Below are positions 28,325 through 36,013 of a stretch of 51,047 nt of DNA, piece after piece. The notes beneath the pieces were generated by a model. That model saw only the letters and a program-made list of their open reading frames with translations. It ran no database searches and was not told the origin of the DNA. Numbering within the stretch: the first letter of the stretch is position 1; every line of letters begins with the position of its first letter. A program made the position numbers and the translations under genes. Source of the stretch: an uncultured Clostridia bacterium (GTDB taxonomy: Bacteria > Bacillota > Clostridia > Oscillospirales > CAG-272); the NCBI GenBank assembly GCA_947626065.1, contig CANQQT010000009.1, positions 1-51,047 of the forward strand, given 5' to 3'.

Positions 28325-29109
28325 GGCGCGCCCTCCTTTCCCCGGGTGAATCGGGCGAGGGAATCCACCTTCGCTTGAAGATTGTCGAGGACGAAGCTCT
28401 GCACGTAGTCGTCGGCGGGATTCTTGACGATGGCCTCCGGGGTGTCGATCTGACTGATTTTCCCGAGGTTCAGAATCATAATCCGGTCGGAGAGGGCGAA
28501 GGCCTCCTCCTGATCGTGGGTGACGTAAATCATCGTCGTGCCGAAGGTTGCTTGAAGCGCCTTCAGCTCCTTCCGCATTGAAAGACGGGTTGCGACGTCA
28601 AGCGCCGACATCGGCTCGTCGAAGAGGACGACGTCGGGATTGAGGGCAAGCGTCCGGGCAATCGCCACCCGCTGTTGCTGACCGCCCGAAAGATTCCGGG
28701 GGAATTTTTTTATCTGTTCCGAAAGGCCGACGGCCTCGATCATTTTCTCGGCCCGCGCCCGCGCCTCCTTTTTCGGAATGTGATGAAATTTCAGCGCGTA
28801 TTCGACGTTCTGGAGAACGGTCATGTTCTCAAAAAGCGCGTAGTTCTGGAAGACGATGCCCATTCCCCGTTCCGAAGGCTTGGCCGCGGTGATGTCGACG
28901 CCGTCCTTGAAGATTTTCCCGGAGTCCGGCTCAAGAAGCCCGACGAGAATCCGCAGAAGGGTGGTCTTGCCGCAGCCGGAGGGGCCGAGGAGGGAGAGAA
29001 ATTCCCCCTCCCCGACCGTAAAGCTCACGTCGGAAAGCACGCCGCCGGAGCCCTTGTAGCTTTTGCTGACCCCTTCGATTTTCAGTTTTTCACTCAGCCG
29101 AAGTTCCAC
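28321..29109 (-). CDS. ABC transporter ATP-binding protein (importer)
   Basis: A 262-residue nucleotide-binding subunit. Walker A is GPSGCGKTTLLRI (near residue 42), Q-loop VFQNYALFENMTV, signature LSGGQQQRVAIARTLAL, Walker B VVLFDEPMSALD and H-loop THDQEEAFALSD. This is the CUT2/Fe/putrescine/PhnT-like importer type. The start is assigned to GTG 29109, overlapping the end of the binding-protein gene by 16 bases. No strong Shine-Dalgarno is seen, so translation may rely on coupling. The short C-terminus lacks a TOBE regulatory extension. Confidence 0.93.
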   Translation of the reverse strand: MELRLSEKLKIEGVSKSYKGSGGVLSDVSFTVGEGEFLSLLGPSGCGKTTLLRILVGLLEPDSGKIFKDGVDITAAKPSERGMGIVFQNYALFENMTVLQNVEYALKFHHIPKKEARARAEKMIEAVGLSEQIKKFPRNLSGGQQQRVAIARTLALNPDVVLFDEPMSALDVATRLSMRKELKALQATFGTTMIYVTHDQEEAFALSDRIMILNLGKISQIDTPEAIVKNPADDYVQSFVLDNLQAKVDSLARFTRGKEGAP

Positions 29110-30083
29110 TTGTCAAGAAGCCTTTCTTTTTCACTCAGCGTGTCGTTCGCCATATTGCCGTAGCGAATGCCGGTCGGGAAATTCTTAACCTCCGGAATAA
29201 AATCGCGGAAGAGCTGTTCCGGGCAGAATTTCTCATTGTTTTCCTTGCAGAGGTCGATTGAAAGATAGTTGAAGACGTCGACGACGGCCTGCCGCCCGGC
29301 GCTCTTTTCGAGAATCGCGTTACCGTACATGGCAAAAGGGGAACCCTCCTCAAAGAAGAGGATTTCAAGGGGAACATCCTGATTGATTTCCACGACGGCC
29401 TGCGCGGTCATGCCGAGGCCGACGGCCACTTCGCCCTGAATAAGAGCGTTGACGGGGCCGGAGCCGGAGGAGGTGTAGGAGAGAATGTTTTCGGTGAGCT
29501 TTTCAAAGTATTCAAAGGCCTCATCCTCACCCCATTCGTTGGTGAGCTGGCGAAGGAAGCTGTATCCGGTTCCGGAGGAGGCGGGACTCGGCATCGAAAT
29601 CAGGTTTTTGAAGGCCGGGTCGAGCAGATCCTCATAGCAGGTCGGCGTCGGGAGATTCTTTTCCTTCAGCACGGAGGTGTTGACGATGATACAGCCGCCG
29701 TTTTTCAGCTCGGGGGTGTATTTGTGGCTCTCCGGAACCAGCTCCGGAAGGAAGGAGGAGTAGTCGAAGTCGGAGAGGACGGCGAGGGCCTCCTCGCACA
29801 TCGTGAGGTAGCCGTACTCCTCCGAAAGGATGATGTCGCAGCTGCAGTCCTTGCCCTCGGCGAGAACCTTGGCGGCAATCGTGCTGCTGTTCATGTATTG
29901 CAGGTCGATGGTGTAGTCGGGGAATTTCTTCTCCAGCTCCGACTTATAGTGTTCGTTTCGGTAGTCTTCGCCGGAGGTCCAGATGACGATTTTCTCCTTT
30001 TTTCCTTTTCCGCATCCCGCCGCAAGGAGCAGGACCGCGATGACGGACAGAAAAGACAGAAGGACTTTTTTCGGAATGTTCAT
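29094..30083 (-). CDS. Substrate-binding lipoprotein of the aminophosphonate/iron-type importer
   Basis: A 329-residue extracellular solute-binding protein. A signal peptide ends in the lipobox LAAGC (Cys24), predicting lipid anchoring to the outer face of the membrane. The mature part begins KIVIWTSGEDYRNEHYKSEL and has the two-lobed type 2 periplasmic-binding fold, with MPSPASSGTGYSFLRQL as the hinge/ligand region. Such proteins bind Fe3+, thiamine or 2-aminoethylphosphonate (PhnS2, about 330 residues). The iron-ligand tyrosine pair is not obvious. ATG 30083 has AAGGAG upstream. It lies 65 bp after the cytidylyltransferase gene, in the same operon. Confidence 0.9.
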   Translation of the reverse strand: MNIPKKVLLSFLSVIAVLLLAAGCGKGKKEKIVIWTSGEDYRNEHYKSELEKKFPDYTIDLQYMNSSTIAAKVLAEGKDCSCDIILSEEYGYLTMCEEALAVLSDFDYSSFLPELVPESHKYTPELKNGGCIIVNTSVLKEKNLPTPTCYEDLLDPAFKNLISMPSPASSGTGYSFLRQLTNEWGEDEAFEYFEKLTENILSYTSSGSGPVNALIQGEVAVGLGMTAQAVVEINQDVPLEILFFEEGSPFAMYGNAILEKSAGRQAVVDVFNYLSIDLCKENNEKFCPEQLFRDFIPEVKNFPTGIRYGNMANDTLSEKERLLDKWNFG

Positions 30084-30148
30084 GATGATTTCTCCTTTGT
30101 ATTATCGGACGTGGGTCCGTTATTTGACGGAAAGAAAGCGGCAAAGCC

Positions 30149-31054
30149 TTATTTTACGTCGTAGGTTTTGTCGATGGCCTTCAGCTCCTTGAAGGTGTCG
30201 ATTTCGGTCACGTCCCCGGCGGTGCAGGGGCGAACCTCCACCCGGTATTGGTCGGCGAAGACCGAAAGGGGAACCTCGTCCCAGTAAAGCTCCTTGCCGC
30301 CCGGCATCTCAAAGGCCTGAAGGAGATGGCCGGAGAGCTTGGCGCCGTCCTGCGCGTCCCAGTAGGAAATGCCGACCTCCTGAAAGCAGTTCAGCCCGCC
30401 GATTTTCTGCTTTGTGATAACCCCGTCGGAGACGGTGAAGCACCAGTCGTTCGAGCGCTCCATCGGAATGCCGAGAAAGTTGGAGACGTAATGATAGCGG
30501 GTGATAAGAGAGGGATTATGGAGAAGAAGATCGGCCTCGAAGACGTAGGCGTTTTCGAGAAGATACCGCGCACAGACGGCGGAGGAAATGTTGTTCGATT
30601 CGTTGTAGGAGGGATTTTCGAGAAATTTGATCATCGGATATTTGTAGAGAAGTTGATCGAACTGCTCGGCAAGATAGCCCCGCACGATGTAGATTTCCTT
30701 GATCCCGGCGGAAAGACAGGCGTCAATCAGTCCGTCGATGATGCGCTTGCCGTTGACCCGAACCAGCGGCTTCGGCGTGTTGAGCGTCACCGGTACAAGG
30801 CGCGTGCCGAAGCCGGCGGCGATAAAGACGGCGCGTTTGACGCGGTAGGGTTCGAGGGCGGTGAGGCCGTCCGGTGTGACGGCGCCGTTTTTCAGATACC
30901 CCGCCTCGGTAAGCTCCTTCGACAGCCGGTTGACGGTGCCGAGGGAATGGCCGGTTTTCTCCTCCAGCTGACGCTGGGTAAGAGGGGAGGAGGAGGTGAC
31001 GACGGCGTTTAGAAGATCAAACTGTTTTCTTGTCAAAGAGGCTTCGCTTTGCAT
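30149..31054 (-). CDS. Winged-helix domain fused to LicC/PntC-type CTP:phosphocholine or phosphonate cytidylyltransferase
   Basis: A 301-residue protein. Residues about 1-70 form a MarR-like winged helix (KQFDLLNAVVTSSSPLTQRQ; GHSLGTVNRLSKELTEAGYL). Residues about 75-301 are a nucleotidyltransferase with AAGFGTRLVPVTLNTPKPLV (CTP loop and Lys), IVRGYLAEQF, NESNNISSA, FEADLLLHN (metal Asp) and GISYWD/ELYWDEV, which are LicC-like. LicC makes CDP-choline from phosphocholine. The related PntC activates 2-aminoethylphosphonate as a CMP ester. No choline kinase is nearby, which favours a ready-made phosphonate substrate from the adjacent importer. The winged helix may sense substrate or only position the enzyme. 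It is first in the importer operon, with GGAG eight bases before the ATG. Confidence 0.9.
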   Translation of the reverse strand: MQSEASLTRKQFDLLNAVVTSSSPLTQRQLEEKTGHSLGTVNRLSKELTEAGYLKNGAVTPDGLTALEPYRVKRAVFIAAGFGTRLVPVTLNTPKPLVRVNGKRIIDGLIDACLSAGIKEIYIVRGYLAEQFDQLLYKYPMIKFLENPSYNESNNISSAVCARYLLENAYVFEADLLLHNPSLITRYHYVSNFLGIPMERSNDWCFTVSDGVITKQKIGGLNCFQEVGISYWDAQDGAKLSGHLLQAFEMPGGKELYWDEVPLSVFADQYRVEVRPCTAGDVTEIDTFKELKAIDKTYDVK

Positions 31055-31070
31055 AAAACTGTCTCCTTTT

Positions 31071-31097
31071 CGTCCGCGCTGTTCAATGGGGCGGACG
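31071..31097 (-). promoter_or_regulatory. Hairpin in the leader of the cytidylyltransferase-importer operon
   Basis: A perfect 7-bp inverted repeat CGTCCGC/GCGGACG (31071-31077, 31091-31097) lies just upstream of the GGAG ribosome-binding site. It could modulate translation or be an operator for the encoded winged-helix domain. No clear promoter pair was found for this operon in 31098-31210. Confidence 0.4.
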
Positions 31098-31147
31098 CTA
31101 ACGAAATAAAATGAACGGGAAACCCGATTTTTAGCGCCAAAAAGTCA

Positions 31148-31177
31148 CAAAGAAACTGTCCGTTCAAGAGGGACAGT
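31148..31177 (-). terminator. Possible terminator before the cytidylyltransferase operon
   Basis: On the minus strand a perfect 7-bp stem (31171-31177 with 31155-31161, nine-base loop) is followed by TTCTTTG. It could end the transcript from the small membrane-protein gene 310 bp upstream. The T tract is interrupted, so confidence is modest. Confidence 0.45.
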
Positions 31178-31212
31178 CTATTTGTGAAAATCGGAACAAG
31201 GGTATTAAAACG

Positions 31213-31440
31213 ATGCCGGAACAGGGGTGCCGTAACCGGCGTACCGGAACCGATAGCCCAAAGCGGGAACTTGAGTCGGCCTACCGGAACAGAAATCCGA
31301 AACAGACAGGCAGGGAACCGGGGCAAACGCAACGGAACGGCGTGCCGCAACCGGGGTTATGAACCTGCGCACCGTAATCGGCCTACCGCAACCGCCCACC
31401 GCCTTTATTCAGCGGGAACCCGCGGCAACCGGTAAGCGGA
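31213..31440. repeat. Degenerate 13-14-bp tandem repeats around CCGGAAC/CCGCAAC
   Basis: Words of the form TACCGGAAC or GCCGCAACC start at 31216, 31230, 31244, 31284, 31297, 31332, 31345, 31372 and 31386. Most spacings are 13-14 bp or multiples of it. The array fills most of the 435-bp gap (31055-31489) between the small membrane-protein gene and the cytidylyltransferase gene. No coding region was found in the gap. Confidence 0.6.
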
Positions 31441-31489
31441 ATCCACGGCCCATGCGCGGGCACGGCGGAAATCCGGCGCGAAGAGGGAA

Positions 31490-31801
31490 TTACTTCGTTA
31501 CCGTGTCTTTCTTTTGGTCTTCGGGCACGGGGGTACCGGAGGTCGAAGCTTCGACCGTCGGATTTTCTTCCGACGCCTCGCCGAGGTCGTTCACCACGAG
31601 GTCGGCCTCCACTTCCTTGTGGGCGTTTGCGTCGATGTGGAGCTTTTCCGCCGCCTTCTTCTTCGCCTTCGTCCACCAGATGGCCACGGCGGCGCCGACG
31701 GCGATGACAATTCCGCTGATGGAGGAGACCGCGACGGTTACGGCGGAGGGGTCGATGTAAAGATAGGGAGGGAAAACTCCCGGAATCGGCAGGAAATTCA
31801 T
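31490..31801 (-). CDS. Small single-span membrane protein with charged C-terminal tail
   Basis: A 103-residue protein. The start MNFLPIPGVFPPYLYIDPSA is followed by one hydrophobic span (VTVAVSSISGIVIAVGAAVA, about residues 20-40). A basic KAKKKAAEK patch and an acidic, Ser/Thr-rich tail then predict the tail inside. I do not recognise a named domain. It has its own perfect promoter, a 16-bp palindrome and an AAAGGA site. It lies between the YidC-glycerophosphotransferase gene and the cytidylyltransferase gene. It may be an accessory or anchoring subunit of that surface-polymer machinery; this rests on context only. Confidence 0.75.
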   Translation of the reverse strand: MNFLPIPGVFPPYLYIDPSAVTVAVSSISGIVIAVGAAVAIWWTKAKKKAAEKLHIDANAHKEVEADLVVNDLGEASEENPTVEASTSGTPVPEDQKKDTVTK

Positions 31802-31814
31802 GCGATATCCTTTC

Positions 31815-31830
31815 CCGGGCGATCGCCCGG
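31815..31830 (-). promoter_or_regulatory. Perfect 16-bp palindrome in the small-protein leader
   Basis: CCGGGCGATCGCCCGG reads the same on both strands. It lies between the predicted transcription start (near 31840) and the AAAGGA site of the 103-residue gene. It may be an operator or an mRNA hairpin next to the ribosome-binding site. Confidence 0.6.
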
Positions 31831-31845
31831 CTTGAGGTTAAGCCT

Positions 31846-31874
31846 ATTATACCTCATTCTAACGGCGCTGTCAA
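31846..31874 (-). promoter_or_regulatory. Consensus promoter of the small membrane-protein gene
   Basis: On the minus strand, TTGACA (31869-31874) and TATAAT (31846-31851) are 17 bp apart, both exact. The -35 overlaps the stop codon of the upstream gene (31871-31873). Confidence 0.88.
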
Positions 31875-32440
31875 GCCTTTTTTTCTCTTTTTTTCATCAA
31901 AGACGACAAAATATACCGCGCCCCGGCCTCTCCGGCGTGGCCGTGATTGTAAATCAGGGTGGCGAAGCGGGCGTCGATTCTCTCGCGATAGGTCGGCGTG
32001 TTTTCAATCAGCTCGGCCACGGTGTCCCTCACCCGGTCGAGCTCGTCGGGGTTCAGGCTCACGCCGATTTCGTTCCGGAGGGAAATTTCCACCGGCGTAA
32101 GCCCGAGGTTTTCCCAGTTCGGATTCAGACACTTGATTTTGGTATTGATGAAGAGCGCGGGACGGCCGGTGGAAAAGCAGAATTCCGGAGCGATGCCCGA
32201 CCAGTCGGTGATGAGAAGATCGGAGGTTGTGATGGAGTCGTTCCTTGAAAAATCAAGCTCGAAGATCAGCCCCTCTCCCACCCGGTCGGCGTACCGGTCG
32301 CAGAGGGCGGTCATCCGGGCGCCGAAGCGCTTGACGTATTCGGGATGGGGCCGGACGATAAGAAGGTAATCCTCCCCGTAGAGGGAATCGATCAGCCGGT
32401 CGATACAGGAGTCGAGAAGGTTGTCCTCCTGCCACGACGG
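31871..32440 (-). pseudogene. C-terminal part of the YidC-glycerophosphotransferase fusion, cut off by a frameshift
   Basis: This segment continues the glycerophosphotransferase domain in the next frame. In this frame the sequence reads PSWQEDNLLDSCIDRLI, then LLIVRPHPEYVKRF, then TTSDLLITDWSGIAPEFCF and GRPALFINTK. These are the conserved end of CDP-glycerol glycerophosphotransferases (TagB/TagF). The upstream frame reads correctly up to KKILIA and then diverges. Adding one base to the CCC run at 32439-32441 restores one 699-residue protein. The first internal ATG (32314) could start a 147-residue fragment, but that lacks a full active site. Sequencing error in the homopolymer, real inactivation and slippage are all possible. 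Confidence 0.8.
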
Positions 32441-33969
32441 GCGATAAGAATCTTTTTTCTTCCTCCGGCCGAAGGATTGCTCCGCGCCTTGATCCCGTCG
32501 CTCACCAGACGGTCGGCGAGGGGATAGCCGAAGGAAACCAGCGTTTTTGCCGGGAGGTGATAGACCCTCTCGGTGGCAAGAACTTCGTTTTTCACGTGCT
32601 CCCCGGAGCAGAAAATCGTGTCAAAGGCGTCCAGCGCCCCCTCCCGGAAGCCCATGTGTACGCTCATCATGTCGTGGGGCAGGTAGATGTATTCGACGTC
32701 GGGCTTGATGCGAGAGCGTTTCAGATAGAACTTGTCAAAATCCGGCGTCGTCATCACCATGACGTCGCATTCCAAAAGCATCATCAAAGGGATCAGCTTT
32801 TTCAGCCCGATGTAGTAGGCGCGGATCCGGGGCTGTTTCTCGGCGATGCCGAAAATCACGTCGTCGGGGTCGTTCGTGACGTAGTGAACCGTCAGGTTCG
32901 AGTGGGCAAGAAGGGAATCGATGACGTCGGAGAAGTATTTGTAGAAGCCGCTCTTTTCGGAGTAAAAGACGACGTGCTTGTTGACGACCTTGAAGAAGCG
33001 GCGGTAATCCTTCTTTTCCCGCTTGCGGTTTTTCCGGTAGGAGGCGTCCTTTTTCTTTTTCGGCTCAAGAGCCTCAATTTCGGCGAGCGCCCGGCGGGAT
33101 TCCTCCAGCGCCTTGTAGTCGACGTATTTTTTCGGATTGATGGCGGCGTTGAGAAGGTACATCTGTACCACGGAGAAGAGATTGCTCGCGATCCAGTAGA
33201 GAGCGATGCCGGCGGGGACGAAGCAGCCGAGATAGAGGGAAATGCCGACCGAGACGGCCATCAGGCCGTATTTGCTCAGCTTCCCCTGCTCGTGCTGAAT
33301 GACGTTGGAGAGATTCTGCGTCAGGCAGAGGACGAAGGAGGAGAGGCCCGCCGCCACCGGGACGAGGGTATAAATTCCCCAAACCTCGCTCGGCACGGTG
33401 CAGAGCTGAAAGCCGAGAAATTCGGTGTGAAAGGAGGAAACGGCTTCCGCAATTCCGGAAAGTGTCGCGGAATCGACGCCCGGCACGGCGGCAGAGACTG
33501 TCAGCGCCCCGCTCCGGAAGGCCTCGACAATGGAGAGCTGAAAGGAGGAAACGGAGGGGTCAAGACCGAGATAAGAGGCGAGGGAGGCGAGAACCCCGTC
33601 CCCGACGCCGAAGAGATAGCTCAGGGGATGATAGATGATTTCAATGACTCCCATCAGGAGCACAATCTGCAAAATCAGCGGGATCAGCGAGAGCATCGGA
33701 CGGTATTTCTGCTCCTTGAAGAGCTTGGCCTGTCCCTCGGCAATCGCCTCGGTGTCGCCGTAGTGCTTCGCCTTCAGAAAGTTGACGGCGGGTTGGATTT
33801 TCACCATCTTGATGGAATTTTTCTGAATCCAAACCGAAAGGGGAAGGAGCACGATTTTGCTGACGAGGGTAAAGAGGAGAATGGCCAGCCCGTAATCCCG
33901 GACGAGAAGCCAGCAGCCCTTCATCAGCCAGCCGAAGGGAATGCAGATATAGTAGAGAAGTCGGTTCAT
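32392..33969 (-). CDS. YidC/Oxa1-type membrane insertase fused to CDP-glycerol glycerophosphotransferase domain (N-terminal part)
   Basis: As read, 525 residues. Residues 1 to about 290 are a YidC/Oxa1 domain with five to six spans. LVSKIVLLPLSVWIQKNSIK is present and has Lys where YidC usually has the groove Arg. LSLIPLILQIVLLMGVIEII and ALYWIASNLFSVVQMYLL follow. A basic linker (KKKKDASYRKNRKREKKDYRR, in part, about 305-325) leads to the start of a TagB/TagF-like transferase (KHVVFYSEKSGFYKYFSDVI; VMVMTTPDFDKFYL; YIYLPHDMMSVHMGF). A frameshift near 32440 ends this frame 16 codons later; the rest is at 31871-32440. It follows the sulfatase gene by 179 bp. The intact protein would join membrane insertion and glycerophosphate transfer in one chain. 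Confidence 0.85.
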   Translation of the reverse strand: MNRLLYYICIPFGWLMKGCWLLVRDYGLAILLFTLVSKIVLLPLSVWIQKNSIKMVKIQPAVNFLKAKHYGDTEAIAEGQAKLFKEQKYRPMLSLIPLILQIVLLMGVIEIIYHPLSYLFGVGDGVLASLASYLGLDPSVSSFQLSIVEAFRSGALTVSAAVPGVDSATLSGIAEAVSSFHTEFLGFQLCTVPSEVWGIYTLVPVAAGLSSFVLCLTQNLSNVIQHEQGKLSKYGLMAVSVGISLYLGCFVPAGIALYWIASNLFSVVQMYLLNAAINPKKYVDYKALEESRRALAEIEALEPKKKKDASYRKNRKREKKDYRRFFKVVNKHVVFYSEKSGFYKYFSDVIDSLLAHSNLTVHYVTNDPDDVIFGIAEKQPRIRAYYIGLKKLIPLMMLLECDVMVMTTPDFDKFYLKRSRIKPDVEYIYLPHDMMSVHMGFREGALDAFDTIFCSGEHVKNEVLATERVYHLPAKTLVSFGYPLADRLVSDGIKARSNPSAGGRKKILIARRGRRTTFSTPVSTG

Positions 33970-34030
33970 GGCGGGGATCCTCTGTCTGTCAAAATTTCAA
34001 AAACAAATTCGTAAAAGGGGCGGCTTTTCC

Positions 34031-34140
34031 GGCCTCTTGGCGCCGGACGCCTCTTGAGTCGAAAGCCAAGGTCTTCGGCGGCCGCGTTCTTTTTGGAAGC
34101 CGAAGCGCCTTTCGGAAGCCGAAGCCCATTTCGGCTGGCG
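34031..34140. repeat. 18-19-bp direct repeats between the sulfatase and YidC-fusion genes
   Basis: GCCTCTTG recurs at about 34032 and 34050 (18 bp), and GGAAGCCGAAGC at 34095 and 34114 (19 bp), with related AAAGCCAAGG and TTCGGCTGGC words between and after. The repeats fill most of the 179-bp gap 33970-34148, which has no gene. Confidence 0.55.
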
Positions 34141-34148
34141 GGCGCCGG

Positions 34149-35912
34149 TCAGTCCATCAGGGACTTGTCCCAGTGCCGGTGGGAAATTTCCGTCCAGTTT
34201 GAAAAGTCGCGGGCGGGGCCGCTCACCGAATAAAAATATTCGTCAAGCGTTTTTTCACGCAGATGCGTCTGCCAGCAGTAGGTGCGGACGCGGTTTTCCC
34301 CTTCCTTCACCGAGAAGACCGAGTCGCCGTAGTCCTCGGTGCCGAAGCCTTCCGAGTCGAATACCGTCGCCCAGAGGTCGGTGTGGGCCACCTGCGCGGA
34401 GGAAATCACAAGAGGCGTGCCGGAGGAAGAGGAGGGCTTTACGAAGAGAGCGGTCAGTCGCGGCTCCCGCACCTCCCGGTCGTCGCGAATCGGGGCGCTG
34501 TGGTCGCCGGTGATGATGATGGTCGCCGCATCGTAGACGCCGAGGCGCTTCATTTCGTCAAGATAGCGGTTTATGATTTTGAAGCTGACGCGCACCGAGA
34601 CGGCGCTGTCGCGGGCCTCGGAGGCCGAGGGCTTTTCAAAGCGCTCGTTGTAATCGACGCCGTGACAGCCGGTGATATGAATAAAATGGTAGGATTTCTT
34701 TCCCGACAGGGTGAAGTCCTGCCGACAGATTTCCTCCCAGACGTTCTTCATGTCGAGGGAATAGGCGTTGTCGGCGCGGGATTGCAGGACGATGTCGGCG
34801 TTGGCCTGCGAGTCGATGTCCCCGATGACGTTTTTCAGCGAAAGGGGCAGACAGCGGTACAGGGCCATCAGAATCAGATTTCCCGCAATGGCGAAGCGGT
34901 TGGAAAGGGAAATCGGAGCCGGGGCAAGAAGCGTTTCGACGTTGGCAAAATAGGGAGGAAGCCGATCCTCGGTTTCGTAGGCGTAATAGGCCTGCGTGTA
35001 GACGTTGATGGTATACCCGGCGTCGCTCAGCCGTTTCAGCGGGGTGTCCCCCTCGAAGGCGGTGTTCTGATAGGTGACGCGGTCGGAATCGCAGGAGAAG
35101 GTGCGGTCGGTAAGCATCCAAGTCACCGCCGGGAAGGTATGCCCGTAGAGGGAAATCGAATCCTGGAACCACGTGAAGCCGGTGAGATCCCGGTAGACCC
35201 CCGGCGTTTCTTCGTAGGCCTTCTCGGCATAGTCCTCGTCGAAGCGGTCGACGATGAAGACGATCACGTTTTTCTCGCTCCCGAGTACCGTCAGATTCTT
35301 TTTCGTGACGAATTTCTGCTTTCCCTCCTCCCCGTCGGAAAGCTCCTCCGAGGGATGGCGGCGCTTGTCCGCCGGGAGGGTAATATCCTCCGTCGAGAGG
35401 GCGATGAAGACGGTGTTCACCACCTGCGTGCCGATTACAACCACCGAGAGAAAGAGGCAGACGGCCTTGACGATATCCTCCTTCTTTTTGAGGAAGGCGG
35501 AGCCGACGGCCAGCCCCTCCCCGAGGAGCCAGAGGGCGGCGTTCAGGATCACAAGTCCGACCGGAGGCCCGGCCACGCCCATGTTGTCGCCGGGGAGAGA
35601 GCTCAGCCCGCCGTTCAGATAGGTGCCCTGAAGAAAGAACAGGAAGGCGGTCATGACGGTGACGGGATAGGCGATGCGGAAGGCCTTCTGCGGGAGAGAA
35701 AACAGAAAAGCCCCCAGCAAAAGCGCGGCGGCAAGCCCGTAGAGAAGGCAGGGAAGAAGGAAGTCGGAGAGGGAAAAGAGAAATTCCTCAAGGTTGCTTC
35801 CGAAAATTTCAAAGGGCGCCTCGACGCAGAGAAGAAGCGGGAGGCCGAGGGAAGCGAGAAGAACCGGGAGAATCCGGCCCTTTCGCGAAGAAAAGAAGCT
35901 CGACATCAGCAC
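34149..35912 (-). CDS. LTA-synthase-family sulfatase-like membrane transferase
   Basis: A 587-residue protein with about five N-terminal membrane spans (to about residue 175) and an extracellular alkaline-phosphatase/sulfatase-fold domain. Motifs are NVIVFIVDRFDEDY (first metal Asp), HTFPAVTWMLTD (candidate catalytic Thr), HFIHITGCHGVDYNERF (His) and ATIIITGDHSAPI (metal Asp-His). Such proteins move phosphoglycerol, phosphoethanolamine or similar groups onto surface polymers. It heads the cell-surface block, with a perfect promoter and GGAGGTGC before the start. Whether it polymerises or decorates is not determinable. An in-frame ATG two codons on is also possible. Confidence 0.88.
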   Translation of the reverse strand: MLMSSFFSSRKGRILPVLLASLGLPLLLCVEAPFEIFGSNLEEFLFSLSDFLLPCLLYGLAAALLLGAFLFSLPQKAFRIAYPVTVMTAFLFFLQGTYLNGGLSSLPGDNMGVAGPPVGLVILNAALWLLGEGLAVGSAFLKKKEDIVKAVCLFLSVVVIGTQVVNTVFIALSTEDITLPADKRRHPSEELSDGEEGKQKFVTKKNLTVLGSEKNVIVFIVDRFDEDYAEKAYEETPGVYRDLTGFTWFQDSISLYGHTFPAVTWMLTDRTFSCDSDRVTYQNTAFEGDTPLKRLSDAGYTINVYTQAYYAYETEDRLPPYFANVETLLAPAPISLSNRFAIAGNLILMALYRCLPLSLKNVIGDIDSQANADIVLQSRADNAYSLDMKNVWEEICRQDFTLSGKKSYHFIHITGCHGVDYNERFEKPSASEARDSAVSVRVSFKIINRYLDEMKRLGVYDAATIIITGDHSAPIRDDREVREPRLTALFVKPSSSSGTPLVISSAQVAHTDLWATVFDSEGFGTEDYGDSVFSVKEGENRVRTYCWQTHLREKTLDEYFYSVSGPARDFSNWTEISHRHWDKSLMD

Positions 35913-35947
35913 CTCCGATGAAACATGGGTAAGTCAGATACCGTATC

Positions 35948-35976
35948 ATTATACCATTCCCGCCCCGGTTTGTCAA
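35948..35976 (-). promoter_or_regulatory. Consensus promoter of the LTA-synthase-like gene
   Basis: On the minus strand, TTGACA (35971-35976) and TATAAT (35948-35953) are 17 bp apart, both exact. The start is predicted about 30 bp upstream of the coding region. Confidence 0.9.
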
Positions 35977-36013
35977 GGGCAAAAGAACGGCGCGGCGATA
36001 GGGGAAAACGGTC

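Noticed and set aside
29094..30083. Iron(III)-binding protein
   Set aside because: The fold and permease type are shared with iron importers, but the expected paired Tyr ligands are not clear and the neighbouring cytidylyltransferase fits an organophosphorus substrate better. It is not fully excluded.
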